Origin: Rhodothermia bacterium
Lineage (GTDB): Bacteria > Bacteroidota > Rhodothermia > Rhodothermales > JAAAOL01
DNA: 42,740 bases
Direction of reading: 5' to 3'
Assembly: GCA_030428385.1 (NCBI GenBank)
Contig: JAUIDY010000048.1
Location: 1-42,740, forward strand
Part shown: one piece after another, positions 15,071 to 23,200 of the stretch
Numbering within the stretch: the first letter of the stretch is position 1
Layout of the letters: every line of letters begins with the position of its first letter
The notes under the pieces: model-generated
Told to the model about the DNA's origin: nothing
The model's database searches: none
What the model saw: the letters and a program-made list of their open reading frames with translations, nothing else
Position numbers and translations under genes: made by a program

Positions 15071-15868
15071 ATGCCGAACGTTTTTCTTTTTGCGCTTCTC
15101 GTCGGCTGCCTGTTTGTGGCGGCCTGTGCTTCTGAGCCGGAGCCCTCAGCGGTCAACGACGAATACGACCTGTTTCTGCTGATCGGGCAGTCCAACATGG
15201 CCGGGCGCGGCGTGGTGACGGCGGCGGACAGCGTCCCGCATCCCCGCGTGTGGACGCTCACCCGCGACACGATGTGGGTGCCGGCCCTCGATCCGATTCA
15301 TTTCGACAAACCTATCGCCGGCGTCGGGCCGGGGCGGGCGCTTGGGGAAGCTGTGGCAGCCCAGGATCCTACGGTGCGCGTGGGGCTCATTCCGAGTGCC
15401 GTGGGCGGCTCGCCGATTGCGTCGTGGCGGCCTGGCGCAGTTGATTCCGCCACGCAGGCGATGCCCTACGATGATGCGCTGCGCCGTACGCGCTATGCCA
15501 TGCAACAAGGCACGCTCAAAGCCATCGTGTGGCACCAGGGGGAGACCGATGCGATGTGGCGGCGTGCGCCGCAGTATGAGGCGGCGTTGGTGGAACTGAT
15601 CGCCCAGCTTCGGCAAGATTTAAATGCATCCGAGGTGCCGTTTATCATCGGGCAACTCGGGCAGTTTGCAGAAAGCCCGTGGGATGACGCGTGGGGGGCG
15701 GTTGATCAGGCGCACCAGCGGGTGGCGCAGACAGTGCCGAACGTGTTCTTCGTTTCGTCGGACGGGCTGGGGCACAAAGGCGACACGCTGCATTTCAGCG
15801 CCGACGCCATGCGGACGTTTGGGCAGCGGTATGCCGCCGCGTACCTGCAGGCCACGGGGAACGAATAA
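15071..15868 (+). CDS. Carbohydrate esterase lipoprotein, SASA/CE6 (SGNH) family
   Basis: This 265-aa protein starts at ATG 15071. The frame is open further upstream, but that part runs through the family A repeat. A lipoprotein signal ends in F-V-A-A-C19. The mature domain matches the SASA family (sialate O-acetylesterase / CE6 acetylxylan esterase). The nucleophile Ser41 is in I-G-Q-S-N-M-A-G. Then follow VGLIPSAVGGSPI, WHQGETDA (block III), and the C-terminal Asp238-T-L-His241. It probably removes acetyl groups from a polysaccharide at the cell surface or in the periplasm. The substrate is unknown. It converges on the 134-aa gene, with 5 bases between the stops. Confidence 0.87.
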   Translation: MPNVFLFALLVGCLFVAACASEPEPSAVNDEYDLFLLIGQSNMAGRGVVTAADSVPHPRVWTLTRDTMWVPALDPIHFDKPIAGVGPGRALGEAVAAQDPTVRVGLIPSAVGGSPIASWRPGAVDSATQAMPYDDALRRTRYAMQQGTLKAIVWHQGETDAMWRRAPQYEAALVELIAQLRQDLNASEVPFIIGQLGQFAESPWDDAWGAVDQAHQRVAQTVPNVFFVSSDGLGHKGDTLHFSADAMRTFGQRYAAAYLQATGNE

Positions 15869-15873
15869 GTAGG

Positions 15874-16278
15874 CTACAGCTTCAGGCGAATCGACACTTC
15901 CAGGTTTTCCTGCCGTTGCACGTCGTCTTCTGCGAGGGCCGGATCGACCTTGGCCATCACCCGCTCGGTGCGTAGTTCCTCTACCTGAATCCGCGTGCGG
16001 TTTTCAAAGCCTTCGATGAGTTGGGCAATCTCGGTTTCCAGCCGTTGGCGTTGTTGCAGCAGTTGCTCCAGGGTCAGGGCCGTGCCTTCGGAGGTCGCCG
16101 CGTGATCGTCTTTTAAAAAGTCGAGCCGCACCTGCGCATCGGCGCCCCGGTACGGACGATAGGCGCTGACTTCGAGGATGATATGCTGATCGAGGCGCAG
16201 CCGAATGCTGTCGATGGCGACACGCTGGATCTCGGTGATGGTGCGACCAATGGCAAAGCGTTCGAGACGTCCTTTCAT
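15874..16278 (-). CDS. Hypothetical protein with coiled-coil segment
   Basis: This 134-aa protein has no family I recognise. Residues ~1-60 look like beta strands (SIRLRLDQHIILEVSAYRPY). A Gln/Glu-rich helical stretch at ~65-100 (LEQLLQQRQRLETEIAQLIEG) is likely a coiled coil. There is no signal peptide or membrane helix. It may be a small cytoplasmic structural or adaptor protein. It is divergent from the peroxiredoxin gene across a 185-base gap holding a perfect 14-bp palindrome. Confidence 0.65.
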   Translation of the reverse strand: MKGRLERFAIGRTITEIQRVAIDSIRLRLDQHIILEVSAYRPYRGADAQVRLDFLKDDHAATSEGTALTLEQLLQQRQRLETEIAQLIEGFENRTRIQVEELRTERVMAKVDPALAEDDVQRQENLEVSIRLKL

Positions 16279-16316
16279 GGTTACTTACAACTAACGCAAG
16301 AGAGCTTGGGCGGAGT

Positions 16317-16330
16317 GCCCTATATAGGGC
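16317..16330. promoter_or_regulatory. Perfect 14-bp palindrome between divergent genes
   Basis: GCCCTATATAGGGC is fully self-complementary. It lies 38 bases before the start of the minus-strand hypothetical gene and 133 bases before the peroxiredoxin start. The TATATA core could also act as part of a promoter. An operator for a small dimeric regulator is possible, but no regulator gene is adjacent. Confidence 0.35.
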
Positions 16331-16463
16331 GTGCGAGTGCGAGGATCAAGATGGAGCAGGTTGGGAATTCATGGAGAAGCTACAGCAACAGCTGCAGAGG
16401 AACGGCGCGATGGCCTATCTTGTCGCCTCGCCCCTCCACTGGTAACCCAACCTATTATTCTAG

Positions 16464-16934
16464 ATGAGCACCATGCCCAATGTAGGGGACCCGGCCCCGC
16501 TATTCGAAGGCGTCATTCAGGAAGGCGAAACGCTTCGCCTGAGCGACTTCAAAGGAAAAAAAGTAGCCCTATATTTTTATCCCGCAGACGACACGCCGGG
16601 CTGCACCAAACAGGCGTGTAACCTGCGCGATGGCTACCAAGAATTGCTCGATGCAGGCATTGCGGTTATTGGCGTCTCGGGCGACGATGTGGCCTCGCAT
16701 GAGGGCTTTGCCGAAAAGTACAGCCTGCCGTTTCCCCTCCTTGCCGATACCGAGCGGGCCATCATGGAGCAGTACGGTGTGTGGGGCCAGCGCAACCTGT
16801 ATGGCAAGCTATTTATGGGTGTCAAGCGCACCACCTTTCTGATTGATGAAGAAGGCACGGTGGTCCATGTGTTCAAGCGGCCCAAGGTAAAAGAACATAC
16901 CGAGGAGATCCTGAACAAGTTTGGCTTGGCCTAG
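16464..16934 (+). CDS. bcp: Thioredoxin-dependent peroxiredoxin, Bcp/PrxQ type
   Basis: This 156-aa protein matches the Bcp/PrxQ peroxiredoxins in length and motifs. The peroxidatic Cys47 is in D-T-P-G-C-T-K-Q and the likely resolving Cys52 is five residues later (A-C-N-L-R-D), as in atypical 2-Cys E. coli Bcp. Later motifs are GVSGDD and FPLLAD. It reduces H2O2 and organic peroxides in the cytoplasm with electrons from thioredoxin. ATG 16464 and ATG 16473 (MPNVGD) are both possible starts. It is monocistronic as far as can be seen. Confidence 0.93.
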   Translation: MSTMPNVGDPAPLFEGVIQEGETLRLSDFKGKKVALYFYPADDTPGCTKQACNLRDGYQELLDAGIAVIGVSGDDVASHEGFAEKYSLPFPLLADTERAIMEQYGVWGQRNLYGKLFMGVKRTTFLIDEEGTVVHVFKRPKVKEHTEEILNKFGLA

Positions 16935-17028
16935 GCGTTGTGCGCTCGCTCGCCCAGGGACTGCGGACGGGTCTTTGGCACCCGCCTCGTCCTTGCCATC
17001 CTGTTGAATTGTCACACAAAGCCTAGCT

Positions 17029-17033
17029 GGAGG
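17029..17033 (+). promoter_or_regulatory. Shine-Dalgarno for the SemiSWEET gene
   Basis: GGAGG lies 7 bases before the ATG at 17041. It is one of the few clear Shine-Dalgarno sequences in the window and fixes the start of the small transporter gene. Confidence 0.6.
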
Positions 17034-17040
17034 CTGCCCG

Positions 17041-17316
17041 ATGGATCCCATCACACTGCTCGGGTTTGGCGCAGCGGTTTGTACCACCATTGCGTTTCTG
17101 CCGCAGGTCATCAAAAACTGGCGGACGCGGTCGGCAGGGGATCTGTCGTTCGGTACCTTCACTGTGTTTACGTTTGGCGTGGTGCTGTGGCTGGTCTACG
17201 GCATCCTGATCAACAGCCTCCCCATCATCGCCGCCAACGTGATTACGCTGGTACTCAACGTCGTCAACCTGGGGCAGATGGTGCTGTACCGCAAACCCCG
17301 GCAAGGGAAGGCGTGA
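17041..17316 (+). CDS. SemiSWEET-type small sugar transporter
   Basis: This 91-aa protein has three transmembrane helices (about 4-24, 38-58, 64-84). The PQ motif comes at the end of helix 1 (F-L-P-Q-V-I-K-N-W-R-T-R-S), followed by SAGDLSFGTF. This is the single-triple-helix-bundle form of SWEET/PQ-loop transporters, which work as dimers to let sugars pass both ways across the inner membrane. The Trp in WLVYG and Asn in the third helix (LVLNVVNLGQM) fit the substrate pocket of the family. It lies 12 bases before the PhzF-like gene and is probably in one operon with it. Confidence 0.88.
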   Translation: MDPITLLGFGAAVCTTIAFLPQVIKNWRTRSAGDLSFGTFTVFTFGVVLWLVYGILINSLPIIAANVITLVLNVVNLGQMVLYRKPRQGKA

Positions 17317-17328
17317 GCGAGAAGCGGT

Positions 17329-18213
17329 ATGCGCATCAACGTGCATCTGGTTCGTGCCTTTGCGGATGACGCCGCGCCGGGAAGCCTGACGGGGGTGGTG
17401 CCGCAGGCGGCGTTGCTTTCGGAGGAACAGATGCGGCAGGTAGCGCAGCAGCTTGATGTTTCACACACCGCGTTTCTGTACCCGCCCGATCACCCGGGTC
17501 ATGGCGTGAAGGTGCGGTTTCTGACGCCGCATGCCGAACTGAAGAACTGCGCCCATGCCACCATCGCCGCCCAGTACTGGCGGGCGATGCAAGAAAACGC
17601 CTGGCATCCGCAGGTGGTGAAGCAGGAAACCAGCGCAGGCGTGCAGGACGTGTGGATACGCGGTGCGGGCGAGGCAGCGACGGTTTGGTTTCGGCAGAAC
17701 GCGGTAGCGCAGCGCGACATAGCGCCGGAGGTCATGTCGGCTTTGACGGAAGCCTTGCAGCTTTCAGCGGCGGATCTACATCCAGTGTATCCGGTGCGGA
17801 TGGCGTCGCCAGGGGCGTTTCGGTTCCTGGTGCCCGTGGCTTCTTTCCAGCAAGTGCAGGCGCTTCAGCCGGATCAGGATCAGTTGGAATCGGTGTGTCG
17901 CGAGACAAACACCATCGGCTGTTTTGTGTTTGCCGTGGAAGAGTTATCCGGTCCGTGGATCGCACAGGGACGCATGTTTGCCCCGGCCATCGGCGTGCCC
18001 GAAGACCGGGTAAATGGCAACAGCGCGGGGTGCCTCGGCGCCTATTTGCTTGATGTGGATGGGCGCTCGCAGTTTCGGCTTGCTGTGAAGCAAGGGCACC
18101 GGTTTGGGGTGCCGGCTACCGTGTGGGTCGAAGCCGGGCGCAAGGACACCCACATCGAGACGCTGGTTGGAGGGAGCGCCCGGTATGCCGGAAGCCATAC
18201 GGTGGTTCTTTAG
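17329..18213 (+). CDS. PhzF-family protein with His in place of the catalytic Glu
   Basis: This 294-aa protein has the two-lobed PhzF/diaminopimelate-epimerase-like fold. The N-lobe has F-x-D near residue 11, D-V-S-H-T-A-F-L (43-50) and a T-P-x-x-E-L-K-N-C-A-H-A-T block. The C-lobe has FAPAIGVPEDRVNGNSAGCLGAYLL. In PhzF of Pseudomonas the general acid/base is a Glu in an S-E-T motif. Here that residue is His46, so this is either a subfamily with different chemistry or not an isomerase. The codon is CAC, so a single-base error from GAG/GAA is unlikely. It follows the SemiSWEET gene closely. Its substrate is not known, and a phenazine cluster is absent. Confidence 0.87.
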   Translation: MRINVHLVRAFADDAAPGSLTGVVPQAALLSEEQMRQVAQQLDVSHTAFLYPPDHPGHGVKVRFLTPHAELKNCAHATIAAQYWRAMQENAWHPQVVKQETSAGVQDVWIRGAGEAATVWFRQNAVAQRDIAPEVMSALTEALQLSAADLHPVYPVRMASPGAFRFLVPVASFQQVQALQPDQDQLESVCRETNTIGCFVFAVEELSGPWIAQGRMFAPAIGVPEDRVNGNSAGCLGAYLLDVDGRSQFRLAVKQGHRFGVPATVWVEAGRKDTHIETLVGGSARYAGSHTVVL

Positions 18214-18291
18214 CCCCGTGCCGTGATCTAGCCTTTTCTGTGTGTATCTTGGCAATTCGAAACACAAAGGAAAAGCGAGGCAGCGCAGCAT

Positions 18292-19383
18292 TTGAGAGGG
18301 CTAAAAAATATCGGACTTGTGTTGCTCGTGGCCCTGGGGTTGCTGGTCGTGCTGGAAGGCAGTGTACGGCTCTTTTCGCCCCAGGGAGTGACAACAGACA
18401 TGGAGCAAGGCGAAGCCCTGGTTGTACGAGATTCCATGTTGGGGCATCGGCTGACGCCCGGTGCCGTGATGGTACAGCAGGGACCCGAATTCACAGCCCG
18501 GTACGTGATTAATACCATCGGGCACCGGGATCGTACCGTGACGCCTTCCCCGAGGTCGGGGCTTCAGATCTTGTTGCTGGGAGATTCTTTCGCTTTTGGG
18601 TACGGGAACGAGTATGAGGAAGGACTGGCAGGAGCGTTAGAGACCGTCTTGTGGCACGCGGAGCATGAGGTGCGTGTGATCAATGCCGGGGTGCCGGGCT
18701 ATGACACGCGGGCCGAAGTGCAGTATCTCGAACGACTCTGGGAGCAGACGCAGCCCGATATCGTGGTGCTGGTCTTTCTGGCAAATGATTTGTTTACCAA
18801 CCGCCCGCTGAATCAAACACCTTCTGCGTCGGAAGTGGTAACACGCGCAGAGAAGGAGGTTGGCTGGTTGCACGTGGTGGCCCTGTTGCGCCAATGGATT
18901 CTGCACAGCGATGCCCTATATCGCTGGTCCTATCGTCAGACAGCCCAGTCCGTATTTTTTTCACCGGCACCCAATGCAGACGTACAAAAACAGTTTGTGA
19001 TTACCGAAGCGTTGTTGAGGCGGCTTCATCTCCAAACGCAGGCGCATGGGGTACCGCTGGTTGTCGTTTCTATTCCTCAACAGATACAGGTCTTGTCGGC
19101 AGCAACCTCGAATGAAACATTCGATGCGCGAAGCGTGGACCTCCGGTTGAAGCGTACAGCGGACGCCCTCGGCTTTCCATGGATTACTACCCTTGACCCC
19201 CTCGCGTCTGCCTATGCACGAGGAGACGAACTATACTATCGCCTGGATGGACATCTAACACCAGTGGGCAATCGCGTGGTGGCAGCCGAAGCCGCCCGTT
19301 ACTTGCAGGCGGTGTTACCGCTGTTGGATCATCGCACAGACCCTAGTACCACAACCGCCCGTGGTGCCGTTGCAGGTAGGTGA
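18292..19383 (+). CDS. Membrane-anchored SGNH/GDSL hydrolase
   Basis: This 363-aa protein begins at a TTG codon (the first plausible start after the PhzF gene). It has an N-terminal anchor helix at ~5-24 and a large extracytoplasmic SGNH domain. Motifs are L-L-L-G-D-S99-F, NAGVPGYDT (Gly block), VFLANDLF (Asn block) and the C-terminal Asp319-G-His321-L-T-P-V-G. Such proteins often act as O-acetyl transferases or esterases on surface polysaccharides. Its position at the edge of a glycan locus supports that, but the direction of reaction is not known. The last 41 bases overlap the 3' end of the convergent glycosyltransferase gene. Confidence 0.82.
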   Translation: MRGLKNIGLVLLVALGLLVVLEGSVRLFSPQGVTTDMEQGEALVVRDSMLGHRLTPGAVMVQQGPEFTARYVINTIGHRDRTVTPSPRSGLQILLLGDSFAFGYGNEYEEGLAGALETVLWHAEHEVRVINAGVPGYDTRAEVQYLERLWEQTQPDIVVLVFLANDLFTNRPLNQTPSASEVVTRAEKEVGWLHVVALLRQWILHSDALYRWSYRQTAQSVFFSPAPNADVQKQFVITEALLRRLHLQTQAHGVPLVVVSIPQQIQVLSAATSNETFDARSVDLRLKRTADALGFPWITTLDPLASAYARGDELYYRLDGHLTPVGNRVVAAEAARYLQAVLPLLDHRTDPSTTTARGAVAGR

Positions 19384-20245
19384 GGGCGGCTTCGCCAAGC
19401 GGGCGGCGTTTGCTGCGAGGAAGTGCAGCGAGGCCATCGCGGAGCCCGCGTCCGAAGGCGGCGGTGGTGTGTTGACGGACCGCCACCAGCAAATACCAAC
19501 CCAGCCAAAGCGCTGTGTGTGTTATGGCGTAGCGGGCCGGGAGGTAGGTATAAGCCACGATCAGGCGGTTGCGCACGAGGTGGTAGGTCTTCCAGGCTCG
19601 GCTGGCCGGTGAGGGGGCACCTTCAGGTACGTGATAGGCCACCACATGCGGCAGGTACCAGATCTCAAAGCCGGCCTCGATAGCCCGGTACGACAGGTCG
19701 AGTTCTTCATGGCCGTAGCACAGCGCGGGTCGAAAGGGGCCGCATCGGGCAAAGACGGTGCGTCGGAGCGCGTGGGCGCCTGCGAGATAGTTCGACACGC
19801 GCCCCATCTGGTTGGCGAGGCGTGGGTTGTGGTACAGCGCCCGTCGGGGATGGGGCAGCAGCAGGTGTTCGGTGTCGCCGCGGGTTTCAATGAGCTTAAA
19901 CGCCAGCAGGCCCGCCTGTGGGAGTTCGTCAAAGGCGTCCACCACGCGTGAAAGGGCGTCGTCGTCGTCGAGGTAGGCGTCGTCGTCCAGCACCACAAAC
20001 ACGTCGCCTGTCGCCGCCTGCATTAGCCGGTTGCGGGCTTCGATGGGGCCAAGTTGGGTGGATGAATGCAGCAACTGGATGGGCAAGCCCTCAACCTCCA
20101 GCGCTTCCGTGCGCAGCGGCACCGCCGAGGCGTCGTCAAAGACGAATACATCGAAGTGTGGGTAGGATTGCCGGGCCAGGCTCGTGAGGCAACGATGCAG
20201 GGCGGCGGGGCGGTTGCGGGTCGTAACGAGGACCGACACCCGCAT
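19343..20245 (-). CDS. Glycosyltransferase family 2, translationally coupled to the PorU2-type sortase
   Basis: This 300-aa GT-A enzyme starts with a beta strand MRVSVLVTTRNRP. It has F-D-D-A-S for nucleotide binding and the metal-binding V-V-L-D-D-D-A-Y. E-E-L-D-L-S-Y-R, typical of rhamnosyltransferase-like GT2 proteins, comes near residue 175. ATG 20245 is preferred over an upstream in-frame ATG at 20392, because the upstream part is Arg-rich and lies inside the sortase gene. At 20243-20247 the minus strand reads TGATG, so the sortase stop and the transferase start share one base. That predicts coupled translation. It probably adds a sugar to a surface glycan at the cytoplasmic face of the membrane. 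The sugar donor is unknown. Confidence 0.9.
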   Translation of the reverse strand: MRVSVLVTTRNRPAALHRCLTSLARQSYPHFDVFVFDDASAVPLRTEALEVEGLPIQLLHSSTQLGPIEARNRLMQAATGDVFVVLDDDAYLDDDDALSRVVDAFDELPQAGLLAFKLIETRGDTEHLLLPHPRRALYHNPRLANQMGRVSNYLAGAHALRRTVFARCGPFRPALCYGHEELDLSYRAIEAGFEIWYLPHVVAYHVPEGAPSPASRAWKTYHLVRNRLIVAYTYLPARYAITHTALWLGWYLLVAVRQHTTAAFGRGLRDGLAALPRSKRRPLGEAALTYLQRHHGRLWY

Positions 20246-23200
20246 CAGCGCAGCACCACCAGCTTCTCGATGGCTTCGTCGTTGATGTCGAGGTCTTCGC
20301 CGTTGGCGCGCATAATCACCTTGTACAGGTACACGCCCGTCGCCACCTGATCGCCGTCTTCGTCGGTGCCATCCCACAACATTTTGTTCCACCCGATGCG
20401 AAGGCCGCCGCTTTCGAGCAGGGCCGGGTTTTCTACCAGGTTAAACTCGCGCACGACGCGCCCCGTCAGTGTGTAGATGCGGATGCGCAGGTCATCCACC
20501 ACACTCGGATCGCTGCCGCGCAGCTCGAACGCAAACCGCGTAAACGATCCCATCGGGTTCGGGTAGGGATACAGCGAACTGACGCCGAAGGCGTCGATGG
20601 CGGTAATCACGCGGAAGTGCACCTGATACGGGCTGCCGATGGCCTCGTTGCCAGCCACATCGAAGGCCCGCACGCGCAGCGTAAAGACAGCGTTCAGATC
20701 GGTGAAGTCGGGCGTAAAGATGATGCGGGCTTCGTTGCGGGCCTCCGTGGCCGGTTCAAATGAGACTTCGTTGCTCTGGAAATAAACCGTCCGTGTGACA
20801 CCCTCCGAGACGTTTTCCAACGTGACCGTGGCCAGGGTGGTGTCTTGCAGCAGCTTAAACGGGTTCTCGTCGGCAAAAACAATCTCGATGGTAGGCTGGG
20901 CCGAGACGACCGGGATGTCGGGACTCTGGAGGTCGCGCACGGGTTCGGGGTCGTGGGGCAGCATGTCGCCCTCCACACTGACCATCAGGGTGGGGGCCAT
21001 TTCGTCGCCCCGCACCGTGAATTCCGTAAAGGCGATGTTGTTGATCGTCACCGGCTCGCGGACGCTGGGCTGTTCGGCTTCCAGCGTGAGGCGGTTGGTG
21101 CCTTCCAGCCCCTCGGTGGCGATGGTAAAGTTGGTGGACACGGTGCCAAGCGGCGGGATGGAGGCAATGGTGTCGGCCCCGACCACCGAGGTGCGGTTGG
21201 CCGTGTCGGTGAGGCGCAGTTCGACCAGCACCGAGTCGGTAGGCTGGTCGCTCAGGTTGAGCAGGGCGCCGGTGGCGGTCAGCACGTCGCCTTCATTAAG
21301 CGTGTCGGCAGAGAGGGTAAAGGTGGCTGGATCGAGCACCACTTCAGACACGGTCGAAAAATTAACAGCCCATTGCAAAAGCTGGGGCGTAGCTTGCCGC
21401 GACGAGTCGCTGAGGGTGGCTTGCAGGCGCAAGAAGGGCGTCTCCTGCGCGCTGATGGCGGAGAGGTCGGTCAACGCACCCGGTGCACTGAGGTCGTCGA
21501 GCAAGACCGCATCGGTTTCGCCATCCAACACCGTCACGCTAATTTCACTGGCGGCGTTGGGCAAGGTGCCGTCCCAGGAGATGGATTCCCAGGTGCGGGC
21601 GGGTCCGATGCGGGGCGACTGGGTGGTACCACTTCCGGAGCGGAAGAAGAGCCGGGCATCCTGGACGAGGTCGACGTCGCTTTCGATCGCCATTTCTACC
21701 GTCTCATCGGGATGCCCGATGCGGGCAACCATGGTCCACAGGTCATTATGGTCCAGCGTATCAATAGCGGTACTCCCAAGGCCGCGCCACAGGGCCTTGA
21801 TGTCTTCGGCAATCTCCGTTTCCTGTGCGACGATGTGGCGGGTGCGGACGAGCACATAATCGTTTTCCTGGACTGTTTCCGTAAAGAGGGTGTCGAGGCG
21901 GGCACGAGCATCGTCCGGGGATTCAAAGTCATTTGCATAGGGCATGGCGGCCGTCTGCGCCCGTACTTCACCCGTGGTACCGTTGAGTACCACAATGCCA
22001 TATCCCAGCGACAAGCCCTGGTAGCTAATGCCGTCCACGAGAATGCGTCCCAACAATATGCCATTGTTGCCGGAGGAAGCGATCTCAATCTCACGGTCGA
22101 ATTCTGTGAACGACCACAGGGCTCCATCCCAGACCAGGCTGGGCGACTGGGTGTTGCGGTCGAAGAACGTTGCGTTTTGCTGCCATGCCTGTTCGGCTCC
22201 GCTGGCGGCCAGGTAAAAAGCCGATTCTTGCCACCGGGTAAGTTCATCGGGGTCGTTCACGCGGGCCCGCCAGTAGTAGGGCTGCTCTGTGGCAAGGGCC
22301 TGGGTGATTTCCCAGATAGCAAATCCTGCCGTGAACGCGTCTTCAAACTGGAGCAGGTTGGGAGAATCGAAGGTCGGGCTGCTGTCCAACTCAAACGCGA
22401 TGCGGGTGCTGCTGTTTTCCTCGGGGGTGAAGGCCACCCGCAGGCTCAGCGGCGATCCCGTGATCACACTCAGGTTGCGCGGGGCCACGAGGTCCACGTT
22501 CGTCGAGAAGATGACATGGCTGGTTTCGGCGGTGTTGTTGAGTTCCGAAACCTCGTCGTAGACGTTGTCAGGGTCGACCTGAACCATAAAGTTATTGGTG
22601 CCCACCATGCCGTCGTTGATGCGCACGGAGAACGCCAGCGGTGTCTCCAGGTCCGTAATGGTGCTATCGTAGGGCAGCGCCGCCCCTCCGGGTGGGGTGT
22701 GCAACAGGCGAAACTGCACCGGACCGCTGGGGACGAGGCCGAGGTTACGGGGTGTCACCAAAACCGTCAGTTGGGAATCGGCAGGGACCGGGGCCAGGGG
22801 TTCGATTCGGATCAGGTCAGACGTGGCAACCAGGTCTGGCTGAACCGGAATATTGAGGGTGGTGGCGGGGTCTCCAATCAGCCCGAATTGCACCAGGTCG
22901 CGCAGGGAAAAAGCGCCAGAGGTCGCATAGCGGCGTTTGGCTTCCTGAAAGACGGCTCCGATGACCCGCAGGGTATCGCCGAAGACGAGTTCGTGGGTTT
23001 CATCACCCAGCCGGGCCGAAGCGCTGATGGTACTGAGGCCGGACGTGCCCCAGTGCGCAATGGCCCCGTTGAGTGAGCCCAGCACCAATTGTTCTGCCAG
23101 CACGGGCACATCGCCATCTACATTGGCCCCGCCGCCAAAGGCCCCGGTGCGGCATCCCAGCGAGAGGGCAAGGGGCAACCGACCCGCGTTGTTAAACTCA

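Noticed and set aside
20246-20392. Upstream extension of the GT2 gene to an ATG at 20392
   Set aside because: The added residues are Arg-rich and lie inside the sortase coding region in another frame. The GT-A fold starts at the ATG at 20245.
20845-23076. A 743-codon + strand frame opposite the sortase gene
   Set aside because: It is the antisense of a gene with clear catalytic and sorting motifs. Its product is His/Gly/Arg-rich with no recognisable domain.
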